64,000 nucleotides of DNA, from assembly GCF_018614195.1 (NCBI RefSeq), contig NZ_JAGGOT010000060.1, positions 1 through 64,000 on the forward strand, in the 5' to 3' direction. The position numbers and the translations under genes are program-made. The notes below the pieces were generated by a model that worked only from the letters and a program-made list of their open reading frames with translations, did not search any database and had not been told where the DNA came from. The DNA is from Streptomyces sp. ISL-43. GTDB taxonomy: Bacteria > Actinomycetota > Actinomycetes > Streptomycetales > Streptomycetaceae. Positions within the stretch are counted from its first letter, which is position 1; each line of letters opens with the position of its first letter. Positions 42,714-52,582 of this stretch are shown here, in pieces.

Positions 42714-43429
42714 GAGCGGCGTCCCTTCAGCCAGAGGATCAGGGGGGCGGCCAGTGCCGCGATGAGCACGGGAACGCCTGCGGGCAGTACGGGCAGCAGG
42801 CCGAGTCCGAGGACCAGGGCGAGTGCGGCGACGGCCCGCTCGGTGGCCGTCTTCAGCATCGGCGCGAGCAGCGCGAGGAAGACCGCGGGCCCGGCGGCGT
42901 CCAGCCCCCACGCGTCGGTGTCCCCGATGGCCTCGGCGCCGAGCGCGCCCAGCAGGGTGGTGAGGTTCCACAGGACGTACAGGCTCAGCCCGGTCACGGT
43001 GAAGCCGAGCCGCGCCGACTTCCGGTCGGGCTGGGCGAGCGCCACTGCGGTGGTCTCGTCGATCACCCAGTGCGCGGCGAAGGGCCGTACGCCCTTGGGA
43101 AGGGCGAGCAGCTGGGACAGCCGCAGTCCGTAGAAGGCGTTGCGGGTTCCGAGGAAGAAGGCCCCGGCGGCGGCGGTGAACGGATTGCCGCCCGCGGCCA
43201 GCGCCCCGACCAGCGCGAACTGCGAGGCCCCGGTGAACACCAGCAGGCTGAGTACGCATGCCTGCAGGGTGCTGACCCCGGACCCGGCGGCCGTCACCCC
43301 GAAAGCGAACCCGGACAGGCCGACCGCCACTCCGACGCCGAGCGCGTCCCGTACGACGGCGGCGCGCGGCTTGTTCACGGCCGGGGCCCCGCCGGGGACC
43401 TCTTGGTCGGGAAACTCTTGTATGGCCAT
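42710..43429 (-). CDS. azlC: AzlC-family branched-chain amino acid exporter
   Basis: A 239-residue membrane protein with the AzlC core: VGVAVGLSGFAFGVTAAGSG, VFTGASQFALVGALAAGGNP, LGTRNAFYGLRLSQLL and VIDETTAVALAQ. Together with AzlD it exports branched-chain amino acids or analogues. ATG at 43429, leaving 66 bp to the divergent nucleotidyltransferase gene. Length and helix count are normal for the family. Confidence 0.92.
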   Translation of the reverse strand: MAIQEFPDQEVPGGAPAVNKPRAAVVRDALGVGVAVGLSGFAFGVTAAGSGVSTLQACVLSLLVFTGASQFALVGALAAGGNPFTAAAGAFFLGTRNAFYGLRLSQLLALPKGVRPFAAHWVIDETTAVALAQPDRKSARLGFTVTGLSLYVLWNLTTLLGALGAEAIGDTDAWGLDAAGPAVFLALLAPMLKTATERAVAALALVLGLGLLPVLPAGVPVLIAALAAPLILWLKGRRS

Positions 43430-43495
43430 CCGATGTTCTCCCACGCCCCGAAAATACGGAGGGAGCGCCGTCCTGGTCTTGTACGTTCTTGCACC

Positions 43496-44299
43496 ATGCA
43501 TGAAATGATCAAGGAAATGGCAGACCGGCTGGCCCAGGTACCGGGCGTGCGCGGAGTCATGCTCGGCGGCAGCCGGGCGCGCGGCGAACACCGGCCGGAA
43601 TCGGACTGGGACCTCGGCGTCTACTACCGCGGCGGCGCCCTCGACCTCGCCGCTCTGGGCGCGCTCGCGGGACCGGACGTGGAGGTCGCCGGGCCGGGCG
43701 GCTGGGGGCCCTGGGTCAACGGCGGCGCGTGGCTGCGCGTGGACGGCGTGGCGGTGGACTGGATCCTGCGGGACCTGGACCGGGTGGAGCGGGTGTGGGA
43801 GGACTGCCGCGCGGGCCGCTACGAGGTGGGGGTGCAGCCGGGACACCCTCTCGGCTTCTGGTCCCCCTGCTACCCGGGCGAGGTGGCCCTGGGCCAGGTC
43901 CTCGCGGATCCGTCGGGCGAGCTGGCGCGCCTGCGCGCCGAGACCTCGGAGTATCCCGAGCCCCTGCGGGACTCCCTGATCGCCGGGGCCTGGGAGGCGG
44001 ACTTCCTCGTCGCGGGCGCGGCGAAGGGCGCGGCCCGCGCGGACGGGCTGTACGTCTCGCTGAGCCTGTCCAAGGCCTTCGGCGTCCTGGTCCAGGCGCT
44101 GTTCGCCGCGGACCGGCGCTGGTGCCTCAACGAGAAGGGCGCGCTGGCCGCCGCCGAGCTCCTGCCGGGCGCGCCGACCGGCTTCGGCGAGCGCGTACGG
44201 GCCCTGCTGGGCGCTCCCGGCACCACCGCGGAGTCCCTGACGTCGACGGTGGCCGCGGCCCGCGCCCTGGTCGAGGAGACCCGCGCGGCGCTCGCCTAG
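43496..44299 (+). CDS. nucleotidyltransferase-domain protein
   Basis: A 267-residue protein with the minimal nucleotidyltransferase signature MLGGSRARGEHRPESDWDLG (GGS at residues 24-26, metal-binding D37 and D39). A third acidic residue is in VAVDWILRD. Such proteins transfer nucleotides to small molecules (for example aminoglycosides), or to proteins as in MNT/HEPN systems. No HEPN or other partner is next to it, so a substrate cannot be named. There is no Shine-Dalgarno, and TACGTT lies about seven bases before the expected start, suggesting a leaderless transcript. Its stop codon abuts the stop of the convergent gene. Confidence 0.8.
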   Translation: MHEMIKEMADRLAQVPGVRGVMLGGSRARGEHRPESDWDLGVYYRGGALDLAALGALAGPDVEVAGPGGWGPWVNGGAWLRVDGVAVDWILRDLDRVERVWEDCRAGRYEVGVQPGHPLGFWSPCYPGEVALGQVLADPSGELARLRAETSEYPEPLRDSLIAGAWEADFLVAGAAKGAARADGLYVSLSLSKAFGVLVQALFAADRRWCLNEKGALAAAELLPGAPTGFGERVRALLGAPGTTAESLTSTVAAARALVEETRAALA

Positions 44300-45574
44300 C
44301 TAGGTCGTGTCCGTGCCGTCCCGGCGGCGGACCGGCTCGCCGAGCAGTCGCGTGAGCTCCTCCTCCACGGCGGCGAGCAGTCCGGCGCCCCAGACGCAGA
44401 GGGTCTGCTCCCAGGGATGGCCGAAGGTGCCGAAGCGCAGGTCGGGGTGGACGTTGAGGTAGTAGTCGCCGTCGGGGTGTACGGCACCCGGCCAACGGGG
44501 CCTGCCGGGTCCGCCCACCCGGTGGGGGTCGAAGACGTAGCCGGTGTGCTGCCAGTCGAGGAAGCACAGCAGTTCCCCCGGGCGGGTGAGCTCCGTCAAA
44601 GCACGGTTGACATTTTCGTCGAGGGCGCCGAGTTTCTCCTCCTCGCCGTCCAGTGCTTCGAGGGACCAGGTGGCCGACGGGGTGGGTTCATCGATGCCGG
44701 GAAACCGATTCATGCTGGGACGGAAGCCGAACTCCTCGTGGAAGCGGTCCCAGAGCCGGTCCTCGTCCCCGGCCCTGGTCTCCCGGACCGGCCGGGTCAG
44801 GGCCGGGCTGCCGGCCGGGAGCCGGCGGTAGGTGCGCACCGTCGTGAGCTCCACGAACCCGGCAGCCGACAGTGCGGTGCGCAGCTCTCCGTCGGCCTCG
44901 GCGACGCAGTACGGCGCCGCGTGCCCGAAGAGGTAGGCCTTCTCCGCCAGTGGGGCGAAAGCTGCCACGAGTGCGACGTGCGGCCCGGTCAGCCCGCCGA
45001 TGACGACGAAGTCCGAGTCCGCGAAGCGTCCCGCCCACCCGGCGGCGGTCACACGGGCTCCATCGACCAGGACCACGGTGTCCCCCCGACCGCCTCTGCC
45101 GTACGCGGCCCAGCCGTCGGCCTCCACCTCAGCCAGCGGCCTGGCGTGCGGACCGCTCGTGGCAGCCAGCTCGCGTACCCGCGCGCCCGGGAGGGCGGAG
45201 CGCACCCGGGCGTCCCTCCTCGGGGCGATCGCCTTGAACTCCGCCACCAGCAGCGACCGCTCCGGATCGGCGGTGAACCCGGCCGCCTCCAACTCCTCGG
45301 CCAAGGCCGGCGGGTCGGCCCCGTACACCTTCCATTGGACCGGCTCGTTGCGCGCCCCGAAGGCCGCCTGCTGCCTGCGCACCAGTGCGGCGAGCTCCGC
45401 GCGCGCGATGTGCGTCAGCGGCTGGTGGCCGACCGTGCCGTGCGTGCCGTAGTGCGTCCGTACGAGGGGCCCGTCCTGCTCGACCACCGCGCCCGGCGGC
45501 GGCCACTCGGGCACCAGCCCGCGCACCTGCGCCGTGTACGCGGCCCACACCCTCGCCCGCTCCGACCGGTCCAT
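44300..45574 (-). CDS. GNAT-like / DUF2716 fusion protein
   Basis: A 424-residue protein in two parts. The N-terminal 270 residues look GNAT acetyltransferase-related (ELEAAGFTADPERSLLVAEF, WAGRFADSDFVVIGGLTGPH, LRTALSAAGFVELTTVRTYR), although the usual acetyl-CoA loop is weak. The C-terminal part is DUF2716-like: DRLWDRFHEEFGFRPSMNRF, LLCFLDWQHTGYVFDPHR and FGTFGHPWEQTLCVWG. Function is unknown; modification of small molecules or proteins is possible. ATG at 45574. It ends edge to edge with the nucleotidyltransferase gene and lies 10 bp downstream of the AraC gene, likely one transcript. Confidence 0.8.
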   Translation of the reverse strand: MDRSERARVWAAYTAQVRGLVPEWPPPGAVVEQDGPLVRTHYGTHGTVGHQPLTHIARAELAALVRRQQAAFGARNEPVQWKVYGADPPALAEELEAAGFTADPERSLLVAEFKAIAPRRDARVRSALPGARVRELAATSGPHARPLAEVEADGWAAYGRGGRGDTVVLVDGARVTAAGWAGRFADSDFVVIGGLTGPHVALVAAFAPLAEKAYLFGHAAPYCVAEADGELRTALSAAGFVELTTVRTYRRLPAGSPALTRPVRETRAGDEDRLWDRFHEEFGFRPSMNRFPGIDEPTPSATWSLEALDGEEEKLGALDENVNRALTELTRPGELLCFLDWQHTGYVFDPHRVGGPGRPRWPGAVHPDGDYYLNVHPDLRFGTFGHPWEQTLCVWGAGLLAAVEEELTRLLGEPVRRRDGTDTT

Positions 45575-45584
45575 GATCCAGACC

Positions 45585-46433
45585 CTAACCGGCCGCCCGT
45601 TCCCGCCGGTAGGCGCCCGGCGGTACCCCCACGATGCGGGTGAAGTGCCGGTTCAGGTGCGGCTGGTCGGTGAAGCCGACGGTGACGGCCGCCTCCGCCG
45701 GCGGGGTCCCCGCGTCGAGCAGCCGGCGCGCCCGCCGGACCCGGGCGTCGGTCAGCCAGGTGTGCGGCGGCATGCCGTACCGCTCCCGGAAGGCCCGCAG
45801 CAGTGCGAACGGGCTCGTCCCCAATTCCGCCGCGAGCTGCTCCAGCGACGGCGGCTCGCCCATCCGCTCCTCCAGTACGGCCCGGGCCCGCTCGGCGTCG
45901 GCGGCGCCCGCGCGGCGTACCGTACGGGCGGGCAGCGGCCCGGCGTGCCGGGTCAGCATCCGGGCCACGGCGCCGCGCAGCAGCGTGTCGGCGACCAGCG
46001 CGTTCCCCGCCTCGGCGGCCCGGTGGACTTCCGCGATCACCCGCGAGGCCTGCGGGTCGGCGACCATGTCGGCGGTGAATCCGGGGGTCCCGCGCAGGGT
46101 GCCGATCTCGTCGGCGACCTCGGCGATCAGCGCCCGGGAGGGGTAGAGGGTGGCGTAGGCCCAGCCCTCGGGGACTCCGGCGCGGGCGGTGTGCGCGACC
46201 TCGGGGTTGATCAGGACCACGCTGCCGGGGCCTGCTCGGACGGTGCCGCCCGGCAGGCCGATCTCCTCGATGCCGCCGGTGACGGCCGCGATGACGTAGC
46301 CGTCGTGGGCGTGGCGCGGGAAGGTGTGGCGGACGTAGTGGGCGCGCAGCAGGTCCAGCCCGGGCAGTTCCGCGTACTGCCAGTGCCGCGCCCACTCCCG
46401 GCGGCCCTCGTCCGCTCCGGTGCCCGTCCCCAT
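45585..46433 (-). CDS. AraC-family transcriptional regulator
   Basis: A 282-residue regulator with an N-terminal cupin ligand domain (HTFPRHAHDGYVIAAVTGGI, SVVLINPEVAHTARA) and a C-terminal double HTH of AraC type (PSLEQLAAELGTSPFALLRA, then GFTDQPHLNRHFTRIVGVPP). Cupin AraC proteins of this shape often control AzlCD-type exporters or amino acid genes. AzlCD is 2 kb away, so such a link is speculative. It is transcribed with the DUF2716 gene and divergent from lhr, 80 bp apart. Confidence 0.92.
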   Translation of the reverse strand: MGTGTGADEGRREWARHWQYAELPGLDLLRAHYVRHTFPRHAHDGYVIAAVTGGIEEIGLPGGTVRAGPGSVVLINPEVAHTARAGVPEGWAYATLYPSRALIAEVADEIGTLRGTPGFTADMVADPQASRVIAEVHRAAEAGNALVADTLLRGAVARMLTRHAGPLPARTVRRAGAADAERARAVLEERMGEPPSLEQLAAELGTSPFALLRAFRERYGMPPHTWLTDARVRRARRLLDAGTPPAEAAVTVGFTDQPHLNRHFTRIVGVPPGAYRRERAAG

Positions 46434-46513
46434 CCCTCCATTCTGCGCCCCGGCCGGTCGGGGCGTTTACGCAGGTCCGGCCGGTTGTCAGTGGGCGGGT
46501 GCACGATGGGGGC

Positions 46514-49500
46514 ATGTCCGGAACCGCGCTCGACTCGTTCTCCCCCGCGACCCGCTCCTGGTTCACGGGGGCCTTCGTCTCGCCCACCGCCGCCCAGGAG
46601 GGTGCCTGGCGGGCGATCGGAGCCGGTTCGGACGTGCTGGTGGTGGCCCCCACCGGCTCCGGCAAGACCCTGGCGGCCTTCCTCGCCGCCCTCGACCAGC
46701 TCGCGTCGGCCCCGCCGCCGGCCGAGGCGAAGAAGCGCTGCCGGGTGCTGTACGTCTCGCCCCTGAAGGCCCTGGCGGTGGACGTGGAGCGCAATCTGCG
46801 CAGCCCCCTGACCGGGATCCGGCAGGAGTCGGTGCGCCTCGGCCTACCGGAGCCGGAGATCCGGGTCGGGATCCGCTCCGGCGACACCCCGCCGGCCGAG
46901 CGGCGGGCGCTGGTGACCCGGCCGCCGGACATCCTGATCACCACTCCCGAGTCGCTGTTCCTGATGCTGACGTCGGCGGCCCGCGACGCCCTGGCCGGGA
47001 TCGAGACGGTGATCCTGGACGAGGTGCACGCGGTCGCCGGGACCAAGCGCGGCGCCCATCTCGCCCTGTCCCTGGAGCGGTTGGACGAGCTGCTGCCGCG
47101 GCCCGCGCGCCGGATCGGGCTGTCGGCGACGGTCCGGCCGGTGGACGAGGTGGCCCGCTACCTCGCGCCGCGCGGCAAGGTGGAGATCGTCCAGCCGCCG
47201 TCGACGAAGGAGTTCGACCTGTCGGTGGTCGTCCCGGTCGAGGACATGGGCGAGTTGGGCGGCTCCCCCGCCACCGAGGGCAAGGAGGGCGGCGACAAAC
47301 CGTCGATCTGGCCGCATGTGGAGGAGCGGATCGCCGATCTGGTCCAGGCCCACCGCTCCACGATCGTGTTCGCCAACTCCCGCCGCCTCGCCGAGCGTCT
47401 GTGCAACCGGCTCAACGAGATCGCGTACGAGCGTGCCATGGGAAGCCCCCTGCCCGAGGGCACGCCCCCGGCCGAGATCATGGCCCAGTCGGGCGCCGCC
47501 CTGGGCGCGCCGCCGCTACTGGCCCGCGCCCACCACGGCTCGGTCTCCAAGGAGCAGCGGGCGCTGGTCGAGGAGGACTTGAAGGCGGGCCGGCTGCCCG
47601 CCGTGGTCGCCACCTCCAGCCTGGAGCTCGGCATCGACATGGGCGCGGTCGACCTCGTCATCCAGGTGGAGTCCCCGCCGTCGGTGGCCTCCGGACTCCA
47701 GCGCGTCGGCCGGGCCGGGCACCAGGTGGGCGCGGTCTCCACCGGTGTCGTCTTCCCCAAGTACCGGGGCGACCTGGTGCAGGCCGCGGTGGTCACCGAG
47801 CGGATGCGCACGGGCTCGATCGAGTCCCTGCGGGTCCCCTCCAATCCGCTGGACGTCCTCGCCCAGCAGCTGGTCGCGATGACCGCGATGGACACCTGGC
47901 AGCTGGACGACCTGATCGCCCTGGTGCGGCGGGCGGCGCCCTTCGCGGCGCTGCCGGAATCGGCGTTCACGGCGGTACTGGACATGCTGGCCGGCCGCTA
48001 TCCGTCGGACGCGTTCGCCGAGCTCAGACCCCGGGTGGTGTGGGACCGCGTGGCCGGTACGATCACCGGCCGGCCCGGAGCCCAGCGGCTCGCGGTCACC
48101 TCCGGCGGGACCATCCCCGACCGCGGCCTCTTCGGCGTCTTCCTGGCCGGCGCCGACCCGAAGAAGGGCGGCGGCCGGGTCGGCGAGCTCGACGAGGAGA
48201 TGGTCTACGAGTCCCGCGTCGGCGACGTCTTCACCCTCGGCACCACCTCCTGGCGGATCGTGGACATCACCCGCGACCGCGTCCTGGTCACCCCCGCCCC
48301 CGGGGTCCCGGGCCGCCTGCCGTTCTGGAAGGGCGACCAGCTGGGGCGCCCGCTCGAACTGGGCCGCGCGGTCGGCGCGTTCCTGCGCGAGCTCGGCGGC
48401 CTTGCGGACGAGGACGCCCGCCTGCGCCTGCTGGCGGCCGGCCTGGACGCCTGGGCCGCCCAGAACGTCCTGTCGTACCTCGCCGAACAGCGCGAGGCCT
48501 GCGGCCACGTCCCGGACGACCGGACCATCGTGGTCGAGCGGTTCCGCGACGAGCTCGGCGACTGGCGGGTCGTCGTCCACTCCCCCTTCGGCGCCCAGGT
48601 GCACGCCCCGTGGGCGCTGGCCCTCGGCGCCCGCCTCTCCGAGCGGTACGGGATGGACGCGCAGGTGATGCACGCCGACGACGGCATCGTGCTGCGCCTG
48701 CCGGACGCCGACCTGCTGGGCATGGACCTGGACCTGCTGGACCACGACCCGGCGCGGGACCGGTCCTTCGACTTCGACGACGAGAAGCCCCCGCTCGGCG
48801 CGGCGGACGTGGCTTTCGACCACGGAGACGTCAACCAGATCGTCACCGATCAGGTGGGCGGCTCCGCGCTGTTCGCCTCCCGCTTCCGCGAGTGCGCGGC
48901 GCGCGCCCTGCTGCTGCCGCGCCGCGACCCGGGCAAGCGCACCCCGCTGTGGCAGCAGCGCCAGCGCGCCTCGCAGCTCCTCCAGGTGGCCTCGGAGTTC
49001 GGCTCCTTCCCGATCGTGCTGGAAGCCGTACGGGAGTGCCTGCAGGACGTCTTCGACGTACCGGGCCTGACCGAGCTGATGGGGGACATCGAGGCCCGCC
49101 GCGTACGCCTCGTCGAGGTCACCACCCCCGAGCCCTCCCCCTTCGCCCGCTCCCTCCTCTTCGGCTACGTCGCCCAGTTCCTCTACGAGGGCGACTCGCC
49201 CCTCGCCGAGCGCAGGGCGGCCGCGCTGTCGCTGGACTCCCGGCTGCTGGCCGAGCTGCTGGGCCAGGCGGAGCTCCGCGAGCTCCTGGACCCGGAGGTA
49301 CTAGCGGAGCTGGAGCGGGAGCTCCAGTGGCTGACGGAGGACCGGCGGGCCAAGGGCGCCGAGTCCGTGGCCGACCTGCTGCGCATGCTGGGCCCGCTCA
49401 CCCCGGCGGAGCTCACCGCGCGCGGCGCGGACCCGGCGTGGGCGCAGTCCCTCTCCGCGTCCCGCAGGGCGATCCGGGTCCGGATCGGCGGCGAGGACCA

Positions 49501-51106
49501 CTGGGCGGCCATCGAGGACGCGGGCCGGCTGCGGGACGCGCTGGGCACGGCGCTCCCGGTGGGCGTCCCCGAGGCGTTCACCGAACCGGTGAAGGACCCG
49601 CTCGGCGACCTCCTCGCCCGGTACGCCCGCACGCACGGCCCCTTCAACACGGCCACCGCCGCCGCCCGCTTCGGTCTGGGCCCGGCCGTGACGGACGGCG
49701 CGCTGCACCGGCTCGCGGCGGCCGGGCGGGTGGTGCAGGGCGAGTTCCATCCGGCGGGCATCGGCCAGGAGTGGTGCGACGCGACAGTGCTGCGCCGGCT
49801 GCGCCGCCGCTCGCTGGCGGCGCTGCGCCAGGAGCTGGAGCCTGTCCCGCCCGCCTCCCTCGCCACCTTCCTCCCCCAGTGGCAGCACCTGGGCGGAGCC
49901 CTGCGCGGCATCGACGGGCTGGCCCGCGCGATCGAACAGCTGCAAGGCGCCCCGGTTCCGGCCTCCGCGCTGGAACGCCTGATCCTCCCGTCCCGGGTCT
50001 CGGACTACTCCCCGACGCTCCTGGACGACCTGACCACCACGGGCGAGGTGGTCTGGGCGGGTGCGGGGGCTCTGCCGGGCAAGGACGGCTGGATCTCCCT
50101 CTACCTCGCGGAGGCGGCCCCGCTCCTCCTCCCGCCGCCACACCCGTTGGAGCTCACCCCGGTCCACCAGGCCCTCCTGGACGCCCTCTCCGGCGGCTAC
50201 GGCCTGTTCTTCCGCCAGCTCACGGAGTCGGTGCGCGCCCGGCACCCCGAGATTTCCGACGCGGACCTCTCCTCCGCCCTCTGGGACCTGGCCTGGTCGG
50301 GCCGCCTGACCAACGACACCCTCGCCCCCCTGCGCTCCCTGCTCGGCTCGGGCCGCACGGCCGGCGCCACCGCCCACCGTGCGCGCCGCACCGTCCCGCG
50401 CGGCCGCTACGGCACGCTCACCGCCACGGTCTCCCGTACGGGCCCGCCCACGGTGTCGGGCCGCTGGTCCCTGCTCCCGGTCCACGCCCCCGACCCGACC
50501 CACCGCGCGCACGCCCTCGCCCGCACCCTGCTGGACCGCCACGGCGTGGTGACCCGGGGCGCGGTGGCCGCCGAAGGCGTGGAGGGCGGCTTCAGCGCGG
50601 TCTACCGCGTCCTGTCCGCCTTCGAGGACAGCGGCCAGGCCCGCCGGGGCTATGTGGTCGAGGGACTGGGTGCGGCGCAGTTCGCCATGGACGGCGCGGT
50701 CGACCGCCTCCGCGCGGCCGAGCGGACCCCGCCCCCGCTGGCGGCGGTGGTCCTCGCGGCCGCCGACCCGGCGAACGCCTACGGCGCGGCCCTGCCCTGG
50801 CCGGAGCCCCCGACCGGCGCCACCCACAAGCCGGGCCGCAAGGCGGGTTCCCTGGTGGTCCTGGTCGACGGCGAACTCACCCTCTACCTGGAGCGCGGCG
50901 GCAAGACCCTCCTCGCCTGGCCCCCACCGGACGACTCCCGCCTCGCAGCGGCGGTGGCAGCCCTGACCACGGCCTCCCGTACGGGCACCCTCCCGGCCCT
51001 CACGGTGGAACGCATCAACGCCGCCGCCTCCCTGACCTCCCCCTACGCCCCACCCATCGAAGCCGCGGGCTTCCACGCCACCCCCCGCGGCCTCCGCCTC
51101 CGCTAG
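46514..51106 (+). CDS. lhr: large helicase Lhr (superfamily 2)
   Basis: A 1,530-residue 3'-5' DNA helicase acting on DNA or RNA-DNA duplexes in repair. Motif I APTGSGKTLAAFLAAL (about residue 45), motif II VILDEVHAVAG (about 168), motif III LSATVRP and motif VI SGLQRVGRAGHQVGAVSTG (about 395) are intact; the winged-helix and Lhr-specific core follow. The C-terminal 650 residues are the poorly characterised Lhr-CTD shared by bacterial long Lhr. The ATG at 46514 with GGGGG upstream is used; a GTG five codons earlier is possible. The Nei/Fpg gene follows on the same strand after 506 bp, an arrangement common in streptomycetes and consistent with a repair pair. Confidence 0.95.
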   Translation: MSGTALDSFSPATRSWFTGAFVSPTAAQEGAWRAIGAGSDVLVVAPTGSGKTLAAFLAALDQLASAPPPAEAKKRCRVLYVSPLKALAVDVERNLRSPLTGIRQESVRLGLPEPEIRVGIRSGDTPPAERRALVTRPPDILITTPESLFLMLTSAARDALAGIETVILDEVHAVAGTKRGAHLALSLERLDELLPRPARRIGLSATVRPVDEVARYLAPRGKVEIVQPPSTKEFDLSVVVPVEDMGELGGSPATEGKEGGDKPSIWPHVEERIADLVQAHRSTIVFANSRRLAERLCNRLNEIAYERAMGSPLPEGTPPAEIMAQSGAALGAPPLLARAHHGSVSKEQRALVEEDLKAGRLPAVVATSSLELGIDMGAVDLVIQVESPPSVASGLQRVGRAGHQVGAVSTGVVFPKYRGDLVQAAVVTERMRTGSIESLRVPSNPLDVLAQQLVAMTAMDTWQLDDLIALVRRAAPFAALPESAFTAVLDMLAGRYPSDAFAELRPRVVWDRVAGTITGRPGAQRLAVTSGGTIPDRGLFGVFLAGADPKKGGGRVGELDEEMVYESRVGDVFTLGTTSWRIVDITRDRVLVTPAPGVPGRLPFWKGDQLGRPLELGRAVGAFLRELGGLADEDARLRLLAAGLDAWAAQNVLSYLAEQREACGHVPDDRTIVVERFRDELGDWRVVVHSPFGAQVHAPWALALGARLSERYGMDAQVMHADDGIVLRLPDADLLGMDLDLLDHDPARDRSFDFDDEKPPLGAADVAFDHGDVNQIVTDQVGGSALFASRFRECAARALLLPRRDPGKRTPLWQQRQRASQLLQVASEFGSFPIVLEAVRECLQDVFDVPGLTELMGDIEARRVRLVEVTTPEPSPFARSLLFGYVAQFLYEGDSPLAERRAAALSLDSRLLAELLGQAELRELLDPEVLAELERELQWLTEDRRAKGAESVADLLRMLGPLTPAELTARGADPAWAQSLSASRRAIRVRIGGEDHWAAIEDAGRLRDALGTALPVGVPEAFTEPVKDPLGDLLARYARTHGPFNTATAAARFGLGPAVTDGALHRLAAAGRVVQGEFHPAGIGQEWCDATVLRRLRRRSLAALRQELEPVPPASLATFLPQWQHLGGALRGIDGLARAIEQLQGAPVPASALERLILPSRVSDYSPTLLDDLTTTGEVVWAGAGALPGKDGWISLYLAEAAPLLLPPPHPLELTPVHQALLDALSGGYGLFFRQLTESVRARHPEISDADLSSALWDLAWSGRLTNDTLAPLRSLLGSGRTAGATAHRARRTVPRGRYGTLTATVSRTGPPTVSGRWSLLPVHAPDPTHRAHALARTLLDRHGVVTRGAVAAEGVEGGFSAVYRVLSAFEDSGQARRGYVVEGLGAAQFAMDGAVDRLRAAERTPPPLAAVVLAAADPANAYGAALPWPEPPTGATHKPGRKAGSLVVLVDGELTLYLERGGKTLLAWPPPDDSRLAAAVAALTTASRTGTLPALTVERINAAASLTSPYAPPIEAAGFHATPRGLRLR

Positions 51107-51612
<506 letters not shown>

Positions 51613-52545
51613 ATGCCCGAAGGCGACAGCGTCTACCGCACCGCGGCCCGGCTCCGCGACGCCCTCGCGGGCAAGGTGATCACCCGTTCCGACCTCCGCG
51701 TCCCCCGCTTCGCCACCGCCGACCTCACCGGCAGGACCATCCTCGGCGTCGTCTCCCGGGGCAAGCACCTCCTCATCCGCTTCGGCCCGGCCGCAGACCT
51801 CGACGCCCCGACCCGCGAACCCGCAACCCCCCTCACCCTCCACACCCACCTCCGCATGGACGGCGCCTGGCGCATCCTCCCTGCCCCCGGCACCGGCACC
51901 GCCGCGACCGGTCCTGCCACCACCGTCGGCCCGCCCGCCGCCGGCCCCGGCGCCGCCCCCACCACCAGCCCCGCCAAGACGGCCAAAGCTGCCAAGACCG
52001 CAGGCCCCGCAGGCCCCGCCCACGAGATCCGCGTCATCCTCGCCACCCCCGACCACACCGCCGTCGGCTACCGTCTCCCCGTCGTCGAACTGATCCGCAC
52101 CGCCGACGAGCACCGCGCCGTCGGCCACCTCGGCCCCGATCTCCTCGGCCCCGACTGGGACGAGGAGGTCGCCGCCGCGAACCTCCTCGCCGCCCCCGGG
52201 CGCCCCCTCGGCGAGGCTCTCCTCGACCAGCGCAACCTGGCCGGCATCGGCAACATCTACAAGTGCGAGCTCTGCTTCCTCGCCCGGCTCACCCCCTGGA
52301 CCTCCGTCGGCGACATCCCGCAGGCCACGCTCCCCCGCCTCGCGGCCGCCGCGCACCGGCTCCTCGACGCGAACAAGGACCGCCGCCGCAACACCACCGG
52401 CAGCCGCCGGCCCGGTCAGGACCTCTTCGTCTACGGCCGCGCCCGCCGCCCCTGCCTGCGCTGCGGCACCCCGGTCCGCGAGGCCCCGCAGGACGGCCGC
52501 CCCACGTACTGGTGCCCCCGCTGCCAATCCGGCCCTACGCCATAG
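51613..52545 (+). CDS. nei: Fpg/Nei family DNA glycosylase (endonuclease VIII-like)
   Basis: A 310-residue base-excision glycosylase/AP lyase. The mature N-terminus is MPEGDSVYRTAARL, with the catalytic Pro and Glu of Nei/Fpg. LTLHTHLRMDGAWRI and ALLDQRNLAGIGNIYKCELC carry the Lys and H2TH motifs, and a zinc finger closes the protein (CLRCGTPVREA, YWCPRCQ). A low-complexity Ala/Thr/Pro insertion of about 45 residues (95-140) is not part of the fold. It removes oxidised bases. ATG at 51613, fixed because Pro2 is the catalytic residue. Probably functions with Lhr encoded upstream. Confidence 0.92.
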   Translation: MPEGDSVYRTAARLRDALAGKVITRSDLRVPRFATADLTGRTILGVVSRGKHLLIRFGPAADLDAPTREPATPLTLHTHLRMDGAWRILPAPGTGTAATGPATTVGPPAAGPGAAPTTSPAKTAKAAKTAGPAGPAHEIRVILATPDHTAVGYRLPVVELIRTADEHRAVGHLGPDLLGPDWDEEVAAANLLAAPGRPLGEALLDQRNLAGIGNIYKCELCFLARLTPWTSVGDIPQATLPRLAAAAHRLLDANKDRRRNTTGSRRPGQDLFVYGRARRPCLRCGTPVREAPQDGRPTYWCPRCQSGPTP

Positions 52546-52582
52546 TTGACGCTCCGTCAGATCCGGTCGTACCGTCCCCGCA
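52546..52582 (+). promoter_or_regulatory. leaderless promoter of the SDR gene with TGACG-CTC-CGTCA dyad
   Basis: TTGACG (52546-52551), an 18-base spacer and TACCGT (52570-52575) place the transcription start at the ATG (52582). There is no Shine-Dalgarno. A perfect 5-3-5 dyad, TGACG-CTC-CGTCA (52547-52559), overlaps the -35 and resembles TetR-type operators. Confidence 0.6.
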
